Source: Actinomycetota bacterium (GTDB taxonomy: Bacteria; Actinomycetota; Thermoleophilia; Solirubrobacterales; JACPNS01). From it: a DNA stretch of 64,000 nt. The DNA lies in assembly GCA_016213645.1 (NCBI GenBank), contig JACQZY010000020.1:1-64000 (forward strand). The letters are read 5' to 3'. Of the stretch, positions 47,020 to 55,574 are shown piece after piece; position 1 is the first letter of the stretch; each line of letters begins with the position of its first letter. The notes under the pieces were generated by a model. The model worked only from the letters and a program-made list of their open reading frames with translations. It did not search any database and was not told the origin of the DNA. Made by a program: the position numbers and the translations under genes.

Positions 47020-48153
47020 TTAGCCCATTATCCGAGCGAGCTGACGCGACGGCTCGATCGACCAGCGCGCGGCGAGCTCGGCCAGCTCTTCGCTGACGGG
47101 CCAGCTGTCGGCCGAGGCGGCTCCGTCGTTGTCGGGCGAAGCGCCCTTCAGCGGCATGCAGCCGGTGTTGTCGCCGATCTGGCGAATCGTGGCGATCTCC
47201 GCTGCGGTCAAAGGATCTTCTTCAGGCAGCTCGGCCAACTCACGGCGCTTGCGCTCGGCCGGTTTGTGCGCCGCTTCTTCTTCGATCAGTGTCGGGACCA
47301 CGCACTCCACCGGCGTGTGCGCGAGATTCCACAGGCACGCCAGCTGCAACGGCGTGATCCCGTGATGTTCCGCGATCGGACGGATGCGCTCCAATCGCTC
47401 ACAGCCGTCTTCCACCCAGCCGCGCGGCCGGAACGCGCGGTGGTCGTATTCGGCGAATTGATGCCCAGGCCGAACGTCATCGTGGAAGATCCCGCCAAAA
47501 TCGGCCACGCGCGTGATCAGCTTGACGCCGTTTCTCCGCGCCGCCGGCAGCACCAACTCGCCCGGCCACGGCTCAAACGGATTGAGGATCACCATCGCCC
47601 AGTCCACTATCTCGCCGAAGCGCTCAAAGCACTCGATCATGTCCAGCGTGAAGCCATTCGCCGGCCCCGGCGCAACGCCGAGCAGTCGCGTAAGGCCGGC
47701 GTCGCGCAACGCCACCATGCCGTCCCACACCTTCGGGCTGCTGTATCCGGTGCGATCCGGATTGTGCAGCAGCAAAAGATCGAAGGAGTCGGCGCCGATG
47801 CGGGCGAGACTGCGTTCGGTGGCCATGCGCAAGTAAGAGGCGTAGCCACCGACGCCGCGCAGCCCCGGGTCCGTGAACCGGGGAAAGCCCTTCGCGCCCT
47901 GCCGTTCGCCGTCGTAGAAATCGTGACCAACCGCGCCGACCAGGCAGTAACTCTCGCGCGGCAATGCCTCAAGCGCGCGGCCGGCCAGTCTGTCGGCGGC
48001 GCCCTCGCCGTAGACATCGGCTGTGATCAGGGTCTTGATCTGGTCGTCGGGACGCAGCAGCGCGAGCAGGCGGTCGTCGTCCAGCCGCGCGCCGAAGCGC
48101 ATATAGCGTCCGCCGCTCCAGGTGCCGAGTGCTGTGCGCGTCGGATCGAGCAT
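47020..48153 (-). CDS. Aldo/keto reductase-like protein with altered active site
   Basis: 377 residues of TIM-barrel type. The AKR pattern is visible: Asp/Tyr in 'LITADVYGEGAADRLAGRAL', 'DSFDLLLLHNPDRTGYSS' (His of the LHxPD motif) and 'GITPLQLACLWNLAHTPV'. The usual lysine strand (normally vxxxTK) reads 'CLVGAVGHDFYDGERQG', so the catalytic Lys seems to be missing. It may be a non-reductase relative or use another residue. The C-terminal ~60 residues extend beyond the standard barrel and are acidic. Single gene. Confidence 0.82.
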   Translation of the reverse strand: MLDPTRTALGTWSGGRYMRFGARLDDDRLLALLRPDDQIKTLITADVYGEGAADRLAGRALEALPRESYCLVGAVGHDFYDGERQGAKGFPRFTDPGLRGVGGYASYLRMATERSLARIGADSFDLLLLHNPDRTGYSSPKVWDGMVALRDAGLTRLLGVAPGPANGFTLDMIECFERFGEIVDWAMVILNPFEPWPGELVLPAARRNGVKLITRVADFGGIFHDDVRPGHQFAEYDHRAFRPRGWVEDGCERLERIRPIAEHHGITPLQLACLWNLAHTPVECVVPTLIEEEAAHKPAERKRRELAELPEEDPLTAAEIATIRQIGDNTGCMPLKGASPDNDGAASADSWPVSEELAELAARWSIEPSRQLARIMG

Positions 48154-48183
48154 TGGTTAAAAGTTAGCCGCCGGTATGAATAT

Positions 48184-48858
48184 TCAGAACGGTCGCTGAT
48201 CCGGGCCGATCGGATCGACCGCCTCGATCAGCTCCGGGCCGTCGCCGCCCGCTCGATTCACAGCGCTCGACACCGGACGCGCGGTCATCTCCGCCGACGG
48301 ATAAGGCGACAACGCCGCCAGCGCTTCGGCGGAGTCGTCGCCGATCCAGGCGTCAATGCCCGCGCGGTCGAGCATCGCCGGCATGCGGTCGTGAGCCGCC
48401 GCCACGAGTTCGTTGGCCTCTACGGTCACGATCACGCAGGACTGCGACTGACCGTCACCGGCGCGGCACAGTCCCGCAAAAGCGAACGGCTCACCGTCGT
48501 CGCGGCCGAACCAATACGGCTGCTTGCCCGCGCCCTCGACCGTGCGCCATTCGTAGAAACCGTCGGCCGGGATCGCGCAGCGTCCCTGCTCCAGCAACGG
48601 TCGCCAGAACCGCGATTCTCCGAGCTTCTCGGCGCGGGCGTTGATCAACTGCGTCGGCCCGCCACGCCAAGGCGCCTCAATACCCCAATGCATCGCCTCG
48701 GCGACGGCTCGCGTACCGGCACGCTGAATCGTGAGCACCATCTGCCCGGGCGCGATGTTGAAGCGCGGCCGGCGCAACTCCGCGGGCAGGATGCCGATCT
48801 CGCCGGCGAGCAGGGTGTCCACCCACTGCTGCTGGTGAAGTGTGTAGCGGCCGCACAT
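48184..48858 (-). CDS. SRAP-domain protein (HMCES/YedK family)
   Basis: 224 residues from ATG at 48858, chosen because Cys must follow the initiator Met: it reads MCGRYTLHQ. Other active-site residues are Asn in 'RFNIAPGQ', Glu in 'PADGFYEWR' and His in 'AAHDRMPAML'. These proteins form a thiazolidine link to abasic sites in single-stranded DNA and protect them during replication. Separate from the upstream AKR-like gene by 30 nt on the same strand but not obviously related in function. Confidence 0.95.
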   Translation of the reverse strand: MCGRYTLHQQQWVDTLLAGEIGILPAELRRPRFNIAPGQMVLTIQRAGTRAVAEAMHWGIEAPWRGGPTQLINARAEKLGESRFWRPLLEQGRCAIPADGFYEWRTVEGAGKQPYWFGRDDGEPFAFAGLCRAGDGQSQSCVIVTVEANELVAAAHDRMPAMLDRAGIDAWIGDDSAEALAALSPYPSAEMTARPVSSAVNRAGGDGPELIEAVDPIGPDQRPF

Positions 48859-49201
48859 GCACGCGAATCTACCGGTGTGACTTTCGCGACGGCGCGCGCC
48901 CACCTCTGAAGATGTACGATCGAAACACGATCACCCGGTTTCGACTTCCTGCGCCCGGCCTTATCGACGGCGAAACTGGCTAACACAGCGTTAACGCGCG
49001 CTCCGCCCGCGTTAAAACCGCGTCGGTCAGACTGTTGGCACAGAGCGAGTCGCTCCGGCGGATCCCCCAATTATCCCTGCCGAGCGAATGGCAACCGAGG
49101 AGCAAGCAACAAGGGCGGCACCAGTGCCGCCCTTGTTGTGTCTGAATCCGTCGCGGGCGACAGACGCTGCCGCCGCCCGCTGAATCTTTCGTGGCGACCG
49201 G
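48859..49201. other. 343-bp non-coding stretch with one hairpin
   Basis: No credible gene. It holds the terminator hairpin at 49106-49137 and a 7-bp inverted repeat TTAACGC/GCGTTAA near 48990-49015. The latter might belong to the SRAP promoter. I see no RNA gene. Confidence 0.6.
49106..49137 (-). terminator. Perfect 15-bp hairpin terminator
   Basis: CAACAAGGGCGGCAC (49106-49120), CA, then its exact complement (49123-49137). It lies 65 nt past the stop of the minus-strand secreted-protein gene. The T-rich flank on the minus strand (TTGCTTGC) supports termination there. Confidence 0.8.
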
Positions 49202-50182
49202 TCAGCCGGTGAAGCGCGGCGAAACCGTACGCGCGGCGGTGCGAACCTTGCAGCGCGAGAACGAACCGAACTTGCTTGCGGACTTGCCGTTGGTGAAGCT
49301 GGTCACAACCTCGAAGTTGTGCTTGCCGGTCTTGTACTTGGGACCGTTGACAAGAAAGCCTTCGGGACCGTTGTTGGTAGCAATCTTCTTGCCGTCGACA
49401 AACAGCGTCGATGACTTCACGGTCCCACTGCCGTATACGGGGCTGATGCGGAAACGGTGTGAGACGCAGCGCTTGTACGCGGCAATCGTGATCGTGGGAT
49501 CGGCCTGCTGGGTCACTACCTGCGGTGCGGACCAAGTGACGTTCGCGGTGTCGCTAAGCGTGACGTACGGGCAGGTGACCGGCAGCTCTTCAACGACGTT
49601 GTCGATCGCCCACGGGCAGCGCAAGTTCGTTTCACCATATTGGTACTCGCACGCGACGGGCAGGTCGGCCTGCGGCCCAAAATCAATAATTCCGTTGTAC
49701 CGCCTGTCGCAAAGGTCCGGAAGTACAAGCTCCGCCTTGATCGAATCGGTCCCGGCAAGTGTCCCCGTGTAAGAGAACAGCGCCTTGCCCGATGCGTCAA
49801 GCCCAACGGTGCCGTTGGTGCCCGCGTGCGGGCCGGCGGTGACCGAGAACTTCACCTCAGCACCGACGAGCGCGGCGATGTTGCCCCTGAAACACGCGCT
49901 CCAGACTGCCTCCGCGCCGACTTCCGCCGGTACCGTAATCGGAGGTGCCGTGGACGTCAACGTCGCTGTGACTGTGTGCGTCTCGCCGGTCTGACGACTG
50001 GCGGTTTCAGGAGTGAGATCCAGTTTGCAGAGATCAGCGGTCGTGTAGTAGGTGTAATCGCCGATCGTGACGGGGCCGGCGTTCGCGACGGACGCGACCG
50101 CGAGCAGCGCCACACAAGCGGCAAAAAGCGAGAAAAGGGTCTTTGCGGTCTTCGGACGCGCAAAACTTGCCGAGCGGATCAA
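49202..50182 (-). CDS. Secreted protein with Ig-like domains, unknown function
   Basis: 326 residues from TTG at 50182, supported by GGAGGAAG 7 nt upstream. The signal peptide is 'LFSLFAACVALLAVASVANA'. The mature part resembles bacterial Ig-like repeats: 'LDLTPETASRQTGETHTVTA', a conserved 'AGPHAGTNGTVGLDASGKALF', 'SYTGTLAGTDSIKAEL', then a basic C-terminal domain ('KTGKHNFEVVTSFTNGKSAS'). Eight or more Cys suggest disulphides. Probably a surface or matrix protein. Ends at a strong terminator. Confidence 0.8.
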   Translation of the reverse strand: MIRSASFARPKTAKTLFSLFAACVALLAVASVANAGPVTIGDYTYYTTADLCKLDLTPETASRQTGETHTVTATLTSTAPPITVPAEVGAEAVWSACFRGNIAALVGAEVKFSVTAGPHAGTNGTVGLDASGKALFSYTGTLAGTDSIKAELVLPDLCDRRYNGIIDFGPQADLPVACEYQYGETNLRCPWAIDNVVEELPVTCPYVTLSDTANVTWSAPQVVTQQADPTITIAAYKRCVSHRFRISPVYGSGTVKSSTLFVDGKKIATNNGPEGFLVNGPKYKTGKHNFEVVTSFTNGKSASKFGSFSRCKVRTAARTVSPRFTG

Positions 50183-50273
50183 AGTTCTTCCTCCGATTTG
50201 ATTGATTGCCGGTCACGCAACTGCCGAGCAGCGCAACCGTTCAACAATAATCCTACGCTGTATTACTGGAAAG

Positions 50274-51197
50274 TCAAGCGCGCTTGGAACTCTTTTGCGC
50301 GGTTCGGGCCTCTCGAAGAATGCGCTCGCGCAGTCGTTCTCCCGCGCCTGAGGCCACCGCCCGGGCGCTGCGCTCCGGGCTCAGCTCCACGCCGTGCCGC
50401 GCGGCCAGATCAATCAGCGCCTGGCTCTCGTCGCCGTCGCGCGCTGCCTTCACGAACAACCAGGCCAGCAGCGCAAACGTGACGATCGTACCCTCGGCCA
50501 TCATCACCGCCCCGGCCGTGCTTTGGTCGGCAAGCGGGCCAAGGCCCCACATATTGTCGGCGCCGATGTAGTTGTCGTAATACACGCGTCCCGAGAAGAT
50601 GAAGAAATTGCCCAGCAGCAAGCCGGTAAGTCTCACCGCGACGATGTAAAAAAGCCGCGCCACGTTGCCAAACCAAACCGGACGCGGCAGCGGCCCGAAC
50701 AGCGGCATCCACATGTTGAAGCCGAGCCCGAAGAACAACAAGTGCTGCACCACGTGAACGGTTTCGTGATCGATCGCGCCTTCCATCATCACGGGCAGAT
50801 GCCAGACGTAGAGGTTTACCAGCCAGAGCGGCAGCGCGACCAGCGGATTGGTCAGCACTCTCAGCTTCGCGATCAGATCCAACTTCAACATCGGCGCGAT
50901 CAGCGGACCCGTAATCCCCAGCACCATCAACAGCGCCGCGATGTCGCCGATCAGAAGATGCTCAAGCATGTGCGAAGTGAACGAACCGTCGGCGCCCGCG
51001 CCGATCGGCGACAGCGGCTCTAGCAGCAGCACGGCCGCGGAAACTGCGAAGCAGACCCGCCGCCATCGCGGCACAGCTCGCCCTTCGCCCGCCAGCGTGC
51101 GCGCGCGAACCGCGTAACCGCCCACAACGAACGCCAACATCGCAACCATCGGCGGCGAGAGCGAGCCAAGCGTCAGTGCGAAGGACCAGTCGAGCAT
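50274..51197 (-). CDS. ctaG: CtaG-type cytochrome c oxidase assembly factor
   Basis: 307 residues from ATG at 51197 (ATG at 51221 is an alternative; anything longer would run into the tRNA region). About seven membrane helices. 'SHMLEHLLIGDIAALLMVLG' and 'YVWHLPVMMEGAIDHETVHVVQH' (broken here for length) carry the conserved His of the caa3_CtaG family, which helps deliver copper to cytochrome oxidase. A charged cytosolic tail follows residue ~245. The oxidase genes themselves are not in the window. Confidence 0.88.
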   Translation of the reverse strand: MLDWSFALTLGSLSPPMVAMLAFVVGGYAVRARTLAGEGRAVPRWRRVCFAVSAAVLLLEPLSPIGAGADGSFTSHMLEHLLIGDIAALLMVLGITGPLIAPMLKLDLIAKLRVLTNPLVALPLWLVNLYVWHLPVMMEGAIDHETVHVVQHLLFFGLGFNMWMPLFGPLPRPVWFGNVARLFYIVAVRLTGLLLGNFFIFSGRVYYDNYIGADNMWGLGPLADQSTAGAVMMAEGTIVTFALLAWLFVKAARDGDESQALIDLAARHGVELSPERSARAVASGAGERLRERILREARTAQKSSKRA

Positions 51198-51261
51198 GCG
51201 ATCGACGCTACCAACGAACATTGTGTGCGCTACCCGGCCCGATCGACTTCGTTGGTCATGT

Positions 51262-51338
51262 GTATCGGGGCGACTGGATTTGAACCAGCGACCTCTCGCT
51301 CCCCAGAAGGCGCAGCGCGCTACCGGGCATGACCGGCG
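51262..51338 (-). pseudogene. Degenerate tRNA-Pro copy (3' half intact, 5' half decayed)
   Basis: Bases 51262-51303 are identical over 42 nt to 51352-51393, the 3' half of the functional tRNA-Pro (T-arm, variable loop and 3' acceptor strand). The D-arm core GGTAGCGC is also recognisable. The anticodon arm has lost pairing (CTGCG against GCGAG) and has extra bases, and the 5' acceptor strand no longer matches. It cannot fold as a cloverleaf. Either a decayed tandem duplicate or a leftover attachment-site repeat. Confidence 0.8.
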
Positions 51339-51354
51339 CCTGTGGTCGTTCGTA

Positions 51355-51428
51355 TCGGGGCGACTGGATTTGAACCAGCGACCTCTCGCTCCCAAAGCGA
51401 GTGCGCTACCAGGCTGCGCTACGCCCCG
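51355..51428 (-). tRNA. tRNA-Pro (anticodon TGG)
   Basis: A 74-nt cloverleaf reads on the minus strand. Acceptor CGGGGCG pairs with CGCCCCG, discriminator A. The anticodon stem CTCGC/GCGAG encloses TTTGGGA, anticodon TGG. The T-loop is GGTTCAAATCC. No CCA is encoded. The gene lies between ctaG and the DUF1015 gene. Confidence 0.96.
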
Positions 51429-51505
51429 TACGTCAGGCATCATACGGCGCGCGCAAGGCGACCTCCGGCGAGCGCCTCCGCGAGCGCGCGTTATGCTGCG
51501 CGCCC

Positions 51506-52774
51506 GTGGCAGAGATCGCCCCACTTAACACCTTGCGCTACGACACAAGCGTGACCGGCCCATTGCAGGAGGTCGTCTCACCTCCGTACGACGTGATCTA
51601 CCCGGACCTGCGCGAAAAGCTCGCCGCCGGAAACAAGTACAACGTGGTCGAGCTCGATCTACCGGCCGGCGAAGGGGATGCAAAATACGCCCATGCGGCC
51701 GACATGCTCGAACAGTGGCGTCGCGACGGCGCCCTGATCACCGAGGACGAACCCGCGATCTGGATGCTGCGCCAGCAATACACCGGTCCAGATGGCGCCA
51801 AGCGCACCCGGCAAGGGATCTTTTGTCGCGTCCGCGTGCAGGAGTACGGCCCCGGCAAGATCCGCCCGCACGAGCGCACGCATCCCGGGCCCAAAGAGGA
51901 CCGCCTGAAGCTGATGCACGCCACGCGCGCCAACCTCTCACCGATCTTCAGCCTTTTCAGCGACGACTCCGGCGAGTTTCAGACCGCGATGGCCGAGGTG
52001 GCAGGCGGCGAACCCTTCGACGCCTGTGACGATCTCGACGGTTCGCACAACACGCTTTGGCGCGTGGGCGACGCGGCCCAGATTGAAACTTTCACCAACG
52101 CCCTGGCGGAGCGCGAACTGCTGATCGCCGACGGGCACCACCGCTACGAGACTGCGCGCGTATACGCCGAGCAGGTCGGCGGCGAAGGCGACCACAACTA
52201 CGTGCTGATGTTTCTGTGCGCGTTGCAGGATCCGGGCATGACCGTGTTCGCCACTCACCGCCTGATCGCCAATTCAACCGCCGAGCAGCGCGAGGCGGTG
52301 TCCGCCGCGTTGGCCGAGAACTTTGAAGTCACTGAGGTCGACGCCGCGGAGGTCGCGCCGGCGGACAGCGACAACACTTCGATCTGCGAATTCGGCTACA
52401 TGGACGCAGAGTCCAAGCGGGCCTACCGTCTGAGTCTGAAGGACCTGGCGATCGCCGACGCCGCTCTGGCGGAGATGCCCGAGCCGTACCGCCGGCTCGA
52501 CACGGCGATTCTTGAATCGCTAATGCTGAAAGGCGCGCTCGGCATGTCCGACGACGATATTTCGCACCTCAACGGCCTTTGGTACAGCAGTGACGCCGAA
52601 GAGGCTCGCGAATTCGTGACCAGCGGCCAGTACGACATGGGCTTTTTCCTGCGCGCCACGCCGATTCGACAGATTCAGGAGATCGCCGCCGCCGGCGTCA
52701 ACATGCCGCCCAAGAGCACGTACTTCTACCCGAAGATCCCGACCGGCATCGTCTTCAACCCACTGGAAGGCTGA
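51506..52774 (+). CDS. DUF1015 family protein
   Basis: 422 residues from GTG at 51506, where the conserved domain begins ('IAPLNTLRYD', 'VVSPPYDVI'). Blocks 'RPHERTHPGPKEDRLKLMHAT', 'SPIFSLFSDDSG' (first shown split at residue ~130), 'LLIADGHHRYETARVYAEQ' and 'NGLWYSSDAEEA' are typical of the family. Its function is not established; the HH in ADGHHRYET is invariant and hints at catalysis or metal binding. It follows tRNA-Pro divergently and ends before a 1-kb non-coding stretch. Confidence 0.9.
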   Translation: MAEIAPLNTLRYDTSVTGPLQEVVSPPYDVIYPDLREKLAAGNKYNVVELDLPAGEGDAKYAHAADMLEQWRRDGALITEDEPAIWMLRQQYTGPDGAKRTRQGIFCRVRVQEYGPGKIRPHERTHPGPKEDRLKLMHATRANLSPIFSLFSDDSGEFQTAMAEVAGGEPFDACDDLDGSHNTLWRVGDAAQIETFTNALAERELLIADGHHRYETARVYAEQVGGEGDHNYVLMFLCALQDPGMTVFATHRLIANSTAEQREAVSAALAENFEVTEVDAAEVAPADSDNTSICEFGYMDAESKRAYRLSLKDLAIADAALAEMPEPYRRLDTAILESLMLKGALGMSDDDISHLNGLWYSSDAEEAREFVTSGQYDMGFFLRATPIRQIQEIAAAGVNMPPKSTYFYPKIPTGIVFNPLEG

Positions 52775-53392
52775 ACCCGCGCCGGTCGGCGCCGTTCGGC
52801 CAACCGCTCCCGGGTCCCTGCTAATTTTCATGACTCAGCCGCGAACGAGCCGTCTTTCGGACGGCATCGACGGACGCGGTGAGGATCGGAACCGCTCGGC
52901 AAAGCCGGCTCCTATCCAGAAGATGTGTTCGACGAACCGGCCTCGCGGATCTGCAAAGTCATCCCGAGGCCAGACTGGACCCTGATCGTGAAAACACTGG
53001 TGGACGAGGCCGATCGGGCCGGGGCGCGCCCGGCGATGCGGTCGCGTGCGGAATACACGGGTCCGCGACGCGAAACGCAGCGAGAAAGTCGTGGCTTCTC
53101 CACGCCGCAGCCCGCGGCGGTGCTCGAACTGCTTCACGGAGACCGGACGGGAGTGGCACCGCCACCGGCTGCGCGCGGATGCGCTCGACGTTCGCTCGCG
53201 CACAGACCAACCGCGGAGAATCCTCTGAACGCAATATCGGCGCGGCCCCTGATCGTGCTGCCTGGCGGCAACGAAACGAATGCCGGAGAAAGCCCGGCGA
53301 ATTCCGCCGTGCGAATCGCTCTTCGGAAATTCTCGGCGACGCGAAGTCGGGAACGCGGTCCGTTCCTCACCCTTCTTAGGTAGTTTCGCGCG

Positions 53393-53412
53393 CATGGGGT
53401 CCCGACCCCATG
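53393..53412. repeat. 20-bp palindrome CATGGGGTC-CC-GACCCCATG
   Basis: Nine perfectly paired bases either side of CC in the middle of the 1-kb gene-free stretch. It could be an operator or a small hairpin. Confidence 0.7.
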
Positions 53413-53637
53413 ACGGTCTTTAGACGGCCGTTCTAGAAAGTGCGCCGAGAAACGCAAATTCGCTGTTGCATCCCGCGGCGCGAATCGAAACAATGTGCTC
53501 AAGGAGCCCCGACCATCGGACGCAGACCGGCGGAAAACCGTCGACGAATCCGCGCCGGTCGGGAATCACGCGGAGCATCCACCAGCTTCGGCCCGTTTCT
53601 CCGGTGGAGCCGCGTGTAGCGCGGCGCAGCGCAATAG

Positions 53638-53669
53638 CGGACCCGGTCCCCGGGGGGAGGCCGGGTCCG
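53638..53669 (+). terminator. Terminator-like stem in the gene-free stretch
   Basis: CGGACCCGG (53638-53646), 14-nt G-rich loop, CCGGGTCCG (53661-53669), then TTCGCATTTCGG. No gene ends here, so if it works it would end a leader or a non-coding transcript. Confidence 0.45.
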
Positions 53670-53827
53670 TTCGCATTTCGGGCACCGGCGTGATCGCGAA
53701 TAAGTTCCGGAAAATGGCCGAATTAATGCATTCCGATGCAGAAAAGCATGGTTGCCGCGAAGCTTCGATCGTGCTACGTTGAAGGCCGGACATACTCGGA
53801 CCAATCACCATTCTCGGACGGCTCGCA

Positions 53828-55471
53828 ATGGACGACGGCGACGTCGGAAACACAGACGGAAACAACACTCCATCGGATCAGATCACGCGTGGCAAGCGAT
53901 CCCGCCGCGATCGCGAACGCCTGCGCGGCGATCTTGAACGATTCTCTGGCCCGCCGCCGGAGATACCGGCCGGCGCACCACTTGCCCCACCGCCTGTGAT
54001 CTTCAGCGAAGCGACGCGCGTCGGTGGATCCGGCCGCAATCCAGAGCCGCAGGCCGCGCCTCCCGTCAGTCCGCTGCGCGTGGTCGACGGCGGTGACTTT
54101 CCGGAAGCCGAGGAGCAGTCCGCACGCAGTCTCAGTCCGCCGACGGCGGCCGCGATCGGCGATCTCGCGACCGCGATGGTCGCACCGCTTGCCGGAGGAA
54201 TCGCGGCCCGCAACACCGGCGTCTTCGTGGCGGCGGCATTAATCGTTCTGATCGCACGCGCTCGCGGGCGCGGCAGCGGCTTGACGGAGCGGGAGATCAC
54301 GGGGGTCTCACCGGTTGCCGCGGCGCTGGCGATCTTTGCGATGACTCTCACACTCGACTGGCAGTCGGGCGCATTGCACGCGCTCGCGGCGTCCGGCATC
54401 GGGCTTGCGGCCGGCGTCACCGCGGCGTTGATTCTGAATCGCATCCACGAACGTTTTGTCCACACGCGCGTGGCGGTAATCGGTACGGCAGCCCACGCTC
54501 ACGACCTTGCCTGGTCGCTGGCCAACGAGGGCAACAGCCGCTTCACGATCGTCGGATACGTCGGCCGCGACAGCGCAAAGGAAAACCTTCGAGACCTGCG
54601 CCACGTCTCGTTCAAGGTGCGCAGACTCGGCCTACTGGCTGACCTCAGCCACATCGTCGCCCGTCACGACATCGACCTGTTGGTGCTGCCGGAGGGACGC
54701 GACCGGCTCGAAGTGTTCGAGCGCGCCGCCGTGTGCACAGAGCGCTACCGCACTCGCCTGGTCGGACTGCTGGCGTTTGAGGAACACGTGTTTCAGCGGG
54801 TTTCGCTCGACCAGCTGAACATCGCCTGGATGCAGCACATCATGCACCCGGGCTTCCGGCCGGCTCCGCGCATCGCCACGCGAACGATCGATCTGATCGG
54901 CGCACTGTTTCTGGGCCTGATCACCGCACCGGCATGGATCGTGGCCGCGATCGCCGTCAAGGCCGCCGATCGCGGACCGGTATTCGAACGCCGGCGCAGT
55001 GTCGGCGAACGCGGCCGCTCATTCTCGATCCGCCTTTTTCGCACCACGCGACCGCCGGACGACGAAGACCTCCCAAACACGGACGGCCTGCCGGCGACTC
55101 GCGTCGGCCGGGTGCTGCGCCACACGCACCTGGACGCGGTGCCGCTGTTGCTCAACGTCGTGCGTGGCGACATGAGTCTCGTTGGGCCGCGCCCCGCGCG
55201 GCCGCGCGACGTCACGCGCCTCGAACAGGAGATTCCGTTTTACGGCCGTCGCCACCTGATCAAACCCGGCATCACCGGATGGGCGCAGTTGCGGTCGGGC
55301 TATGGCGCCGAGAAAGACGCGGGCGAGGCCACGATGATCACACTTTCGCGCGATCTGTATTACCTCAAGCACCAGTCGCTCTTTCTCTACTCGTACATAT
55401 TGGGCGCAAGCCTTTGGGCGGCGCTCACCGGCACGCTTCAGCTTCGCGGACACCGCGCCGACAATTCATAG
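53828..55471 (+). CDS. Polyprenyl-phosphate sugar-1-phosphate transferase (exopolysaccharide initiation)
   Basis: 547 residues. A ~100-residue disordered N-terminus is followed by membrane helices (about 110-205), a Rossmann-like CoA-binding domain ('VAVIGTAAHAHDLAWSLANE'), another helix and the catalytic bacterial sugar transferase domain. Key blocks are 'RVGRVLRHTHLDAVPLLLNV', 'GDMSLVGPRPARP' and 'HLIKPGITGWAQLRSGYGA'. It places the first sugar phosphate on undecaprenyl phosphate for capsule or exopolysaccharide. The usual DxxP-like start of the catalytic domain is preceded by a substituted KR-rich region. No other polysaccharide gene is adjacent. A weak hairpin (GGGCGGC 55491-55497 / GCCGCCC 55521-55527) may terminate it. 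Confidence 0.9.
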   Translation: MDDGDVGNTDGNNTPSDQITRGKRSRRDRERLRGDLERFSGPPPEIPAGAPLAPPPVIFSEATRVGGSGRNPEPQAAPPVSPLRVVDGGDFPEAEEQSARSLSPPTAAAIGDLATAMVAPLAGGIAARNTGVFVAAALIVLIARARGRGSGLTEREITGVSPVAAALAIFAMTLTLDWQSGALHALAASGIGLAAGVTAALILNRIHERFVHTRVAVIGTAAHAHDLAWSLANEGNSRFTIVGYVGRDSAKENLRDLRHVSFKVRRLGLLADLSHIVARHDIDLLVLPEGRDRLEVFERAAVCTERYRTRLVGLLAFEEHVFQRVSLDQLNIAWMQHIMHPGFRPAPRIATRTIDLIGALFLGLITAPAWIVAAIAVKAADRGPVFERRRSVGERGRSFSIRLFRTTRPPDDEDLPNTDGLPATRVGRVLRHTHLDAVPLLLNVVRGDMSLVGPRPARPRDVTRLEQEIPFYGRRHLIKPGITGWAQLRSGYGAEKDAGEATMITLSRDLYYLKHQSLFLYSYILGASLWAALTGTLQLRGHRADNS

Positions 55472-55574
55472 GTCCGCCTGACCGAGCAAAGGGCGGCGGG
55501 CGACTAGAATCTGCCCACCTGCCGCCCGCGAGCGCCCAAGCACATTTCCGCGCGGCACCTACCCCCAAATCCTG

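Larger units (their letters stand above)
52775..53827. other. 1,053-bp stretch without a credible gene, containing several palindromes
   Basis: Open frames here are short, Arg/Ser-rich and lack domains or ribosome sites, so I call no gene. It holds a hairpin at 52849-52865 (GCCGTC/GACGGC), a 20-bp palindrome at 53393-53412 and a terminator-like stem at 53638-53669. Toward the right the sequence becomes more A/T-rich, as expected for the promoter and leader of the sugar-transferase gene. A non-coding RNA ending at 53669 is possible. Confidence 0.6.

Noticed and set aside
47266-48909. 547-codon plus-strand open frame
   Set aside because: It lies opposite the AKR-like and SRAP genes and reads as an Arg/Gln-rich shadow.
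51262-51338. Second functional tRNA
   Set aside because: The anticodon stem and 5' acceptor strand do not pair, and the anticodon arm has extra bases; listed as a degenerate copy.
52880-52930. GCAAAGCCGG resembling part of a c-di-GMP (GEMM) riboswitch
   Set aside because: The flanking conserved bases and second helix are missing, and it lies 900 bp before the next gene.
52835-53395. 186-codon minus-strand open frame
   Set aside because: Arg/Ser-rich composition, no domain or ribosome site, and equally long frames exist on the other strand; typical of spurious frames in GC-rich DNA.
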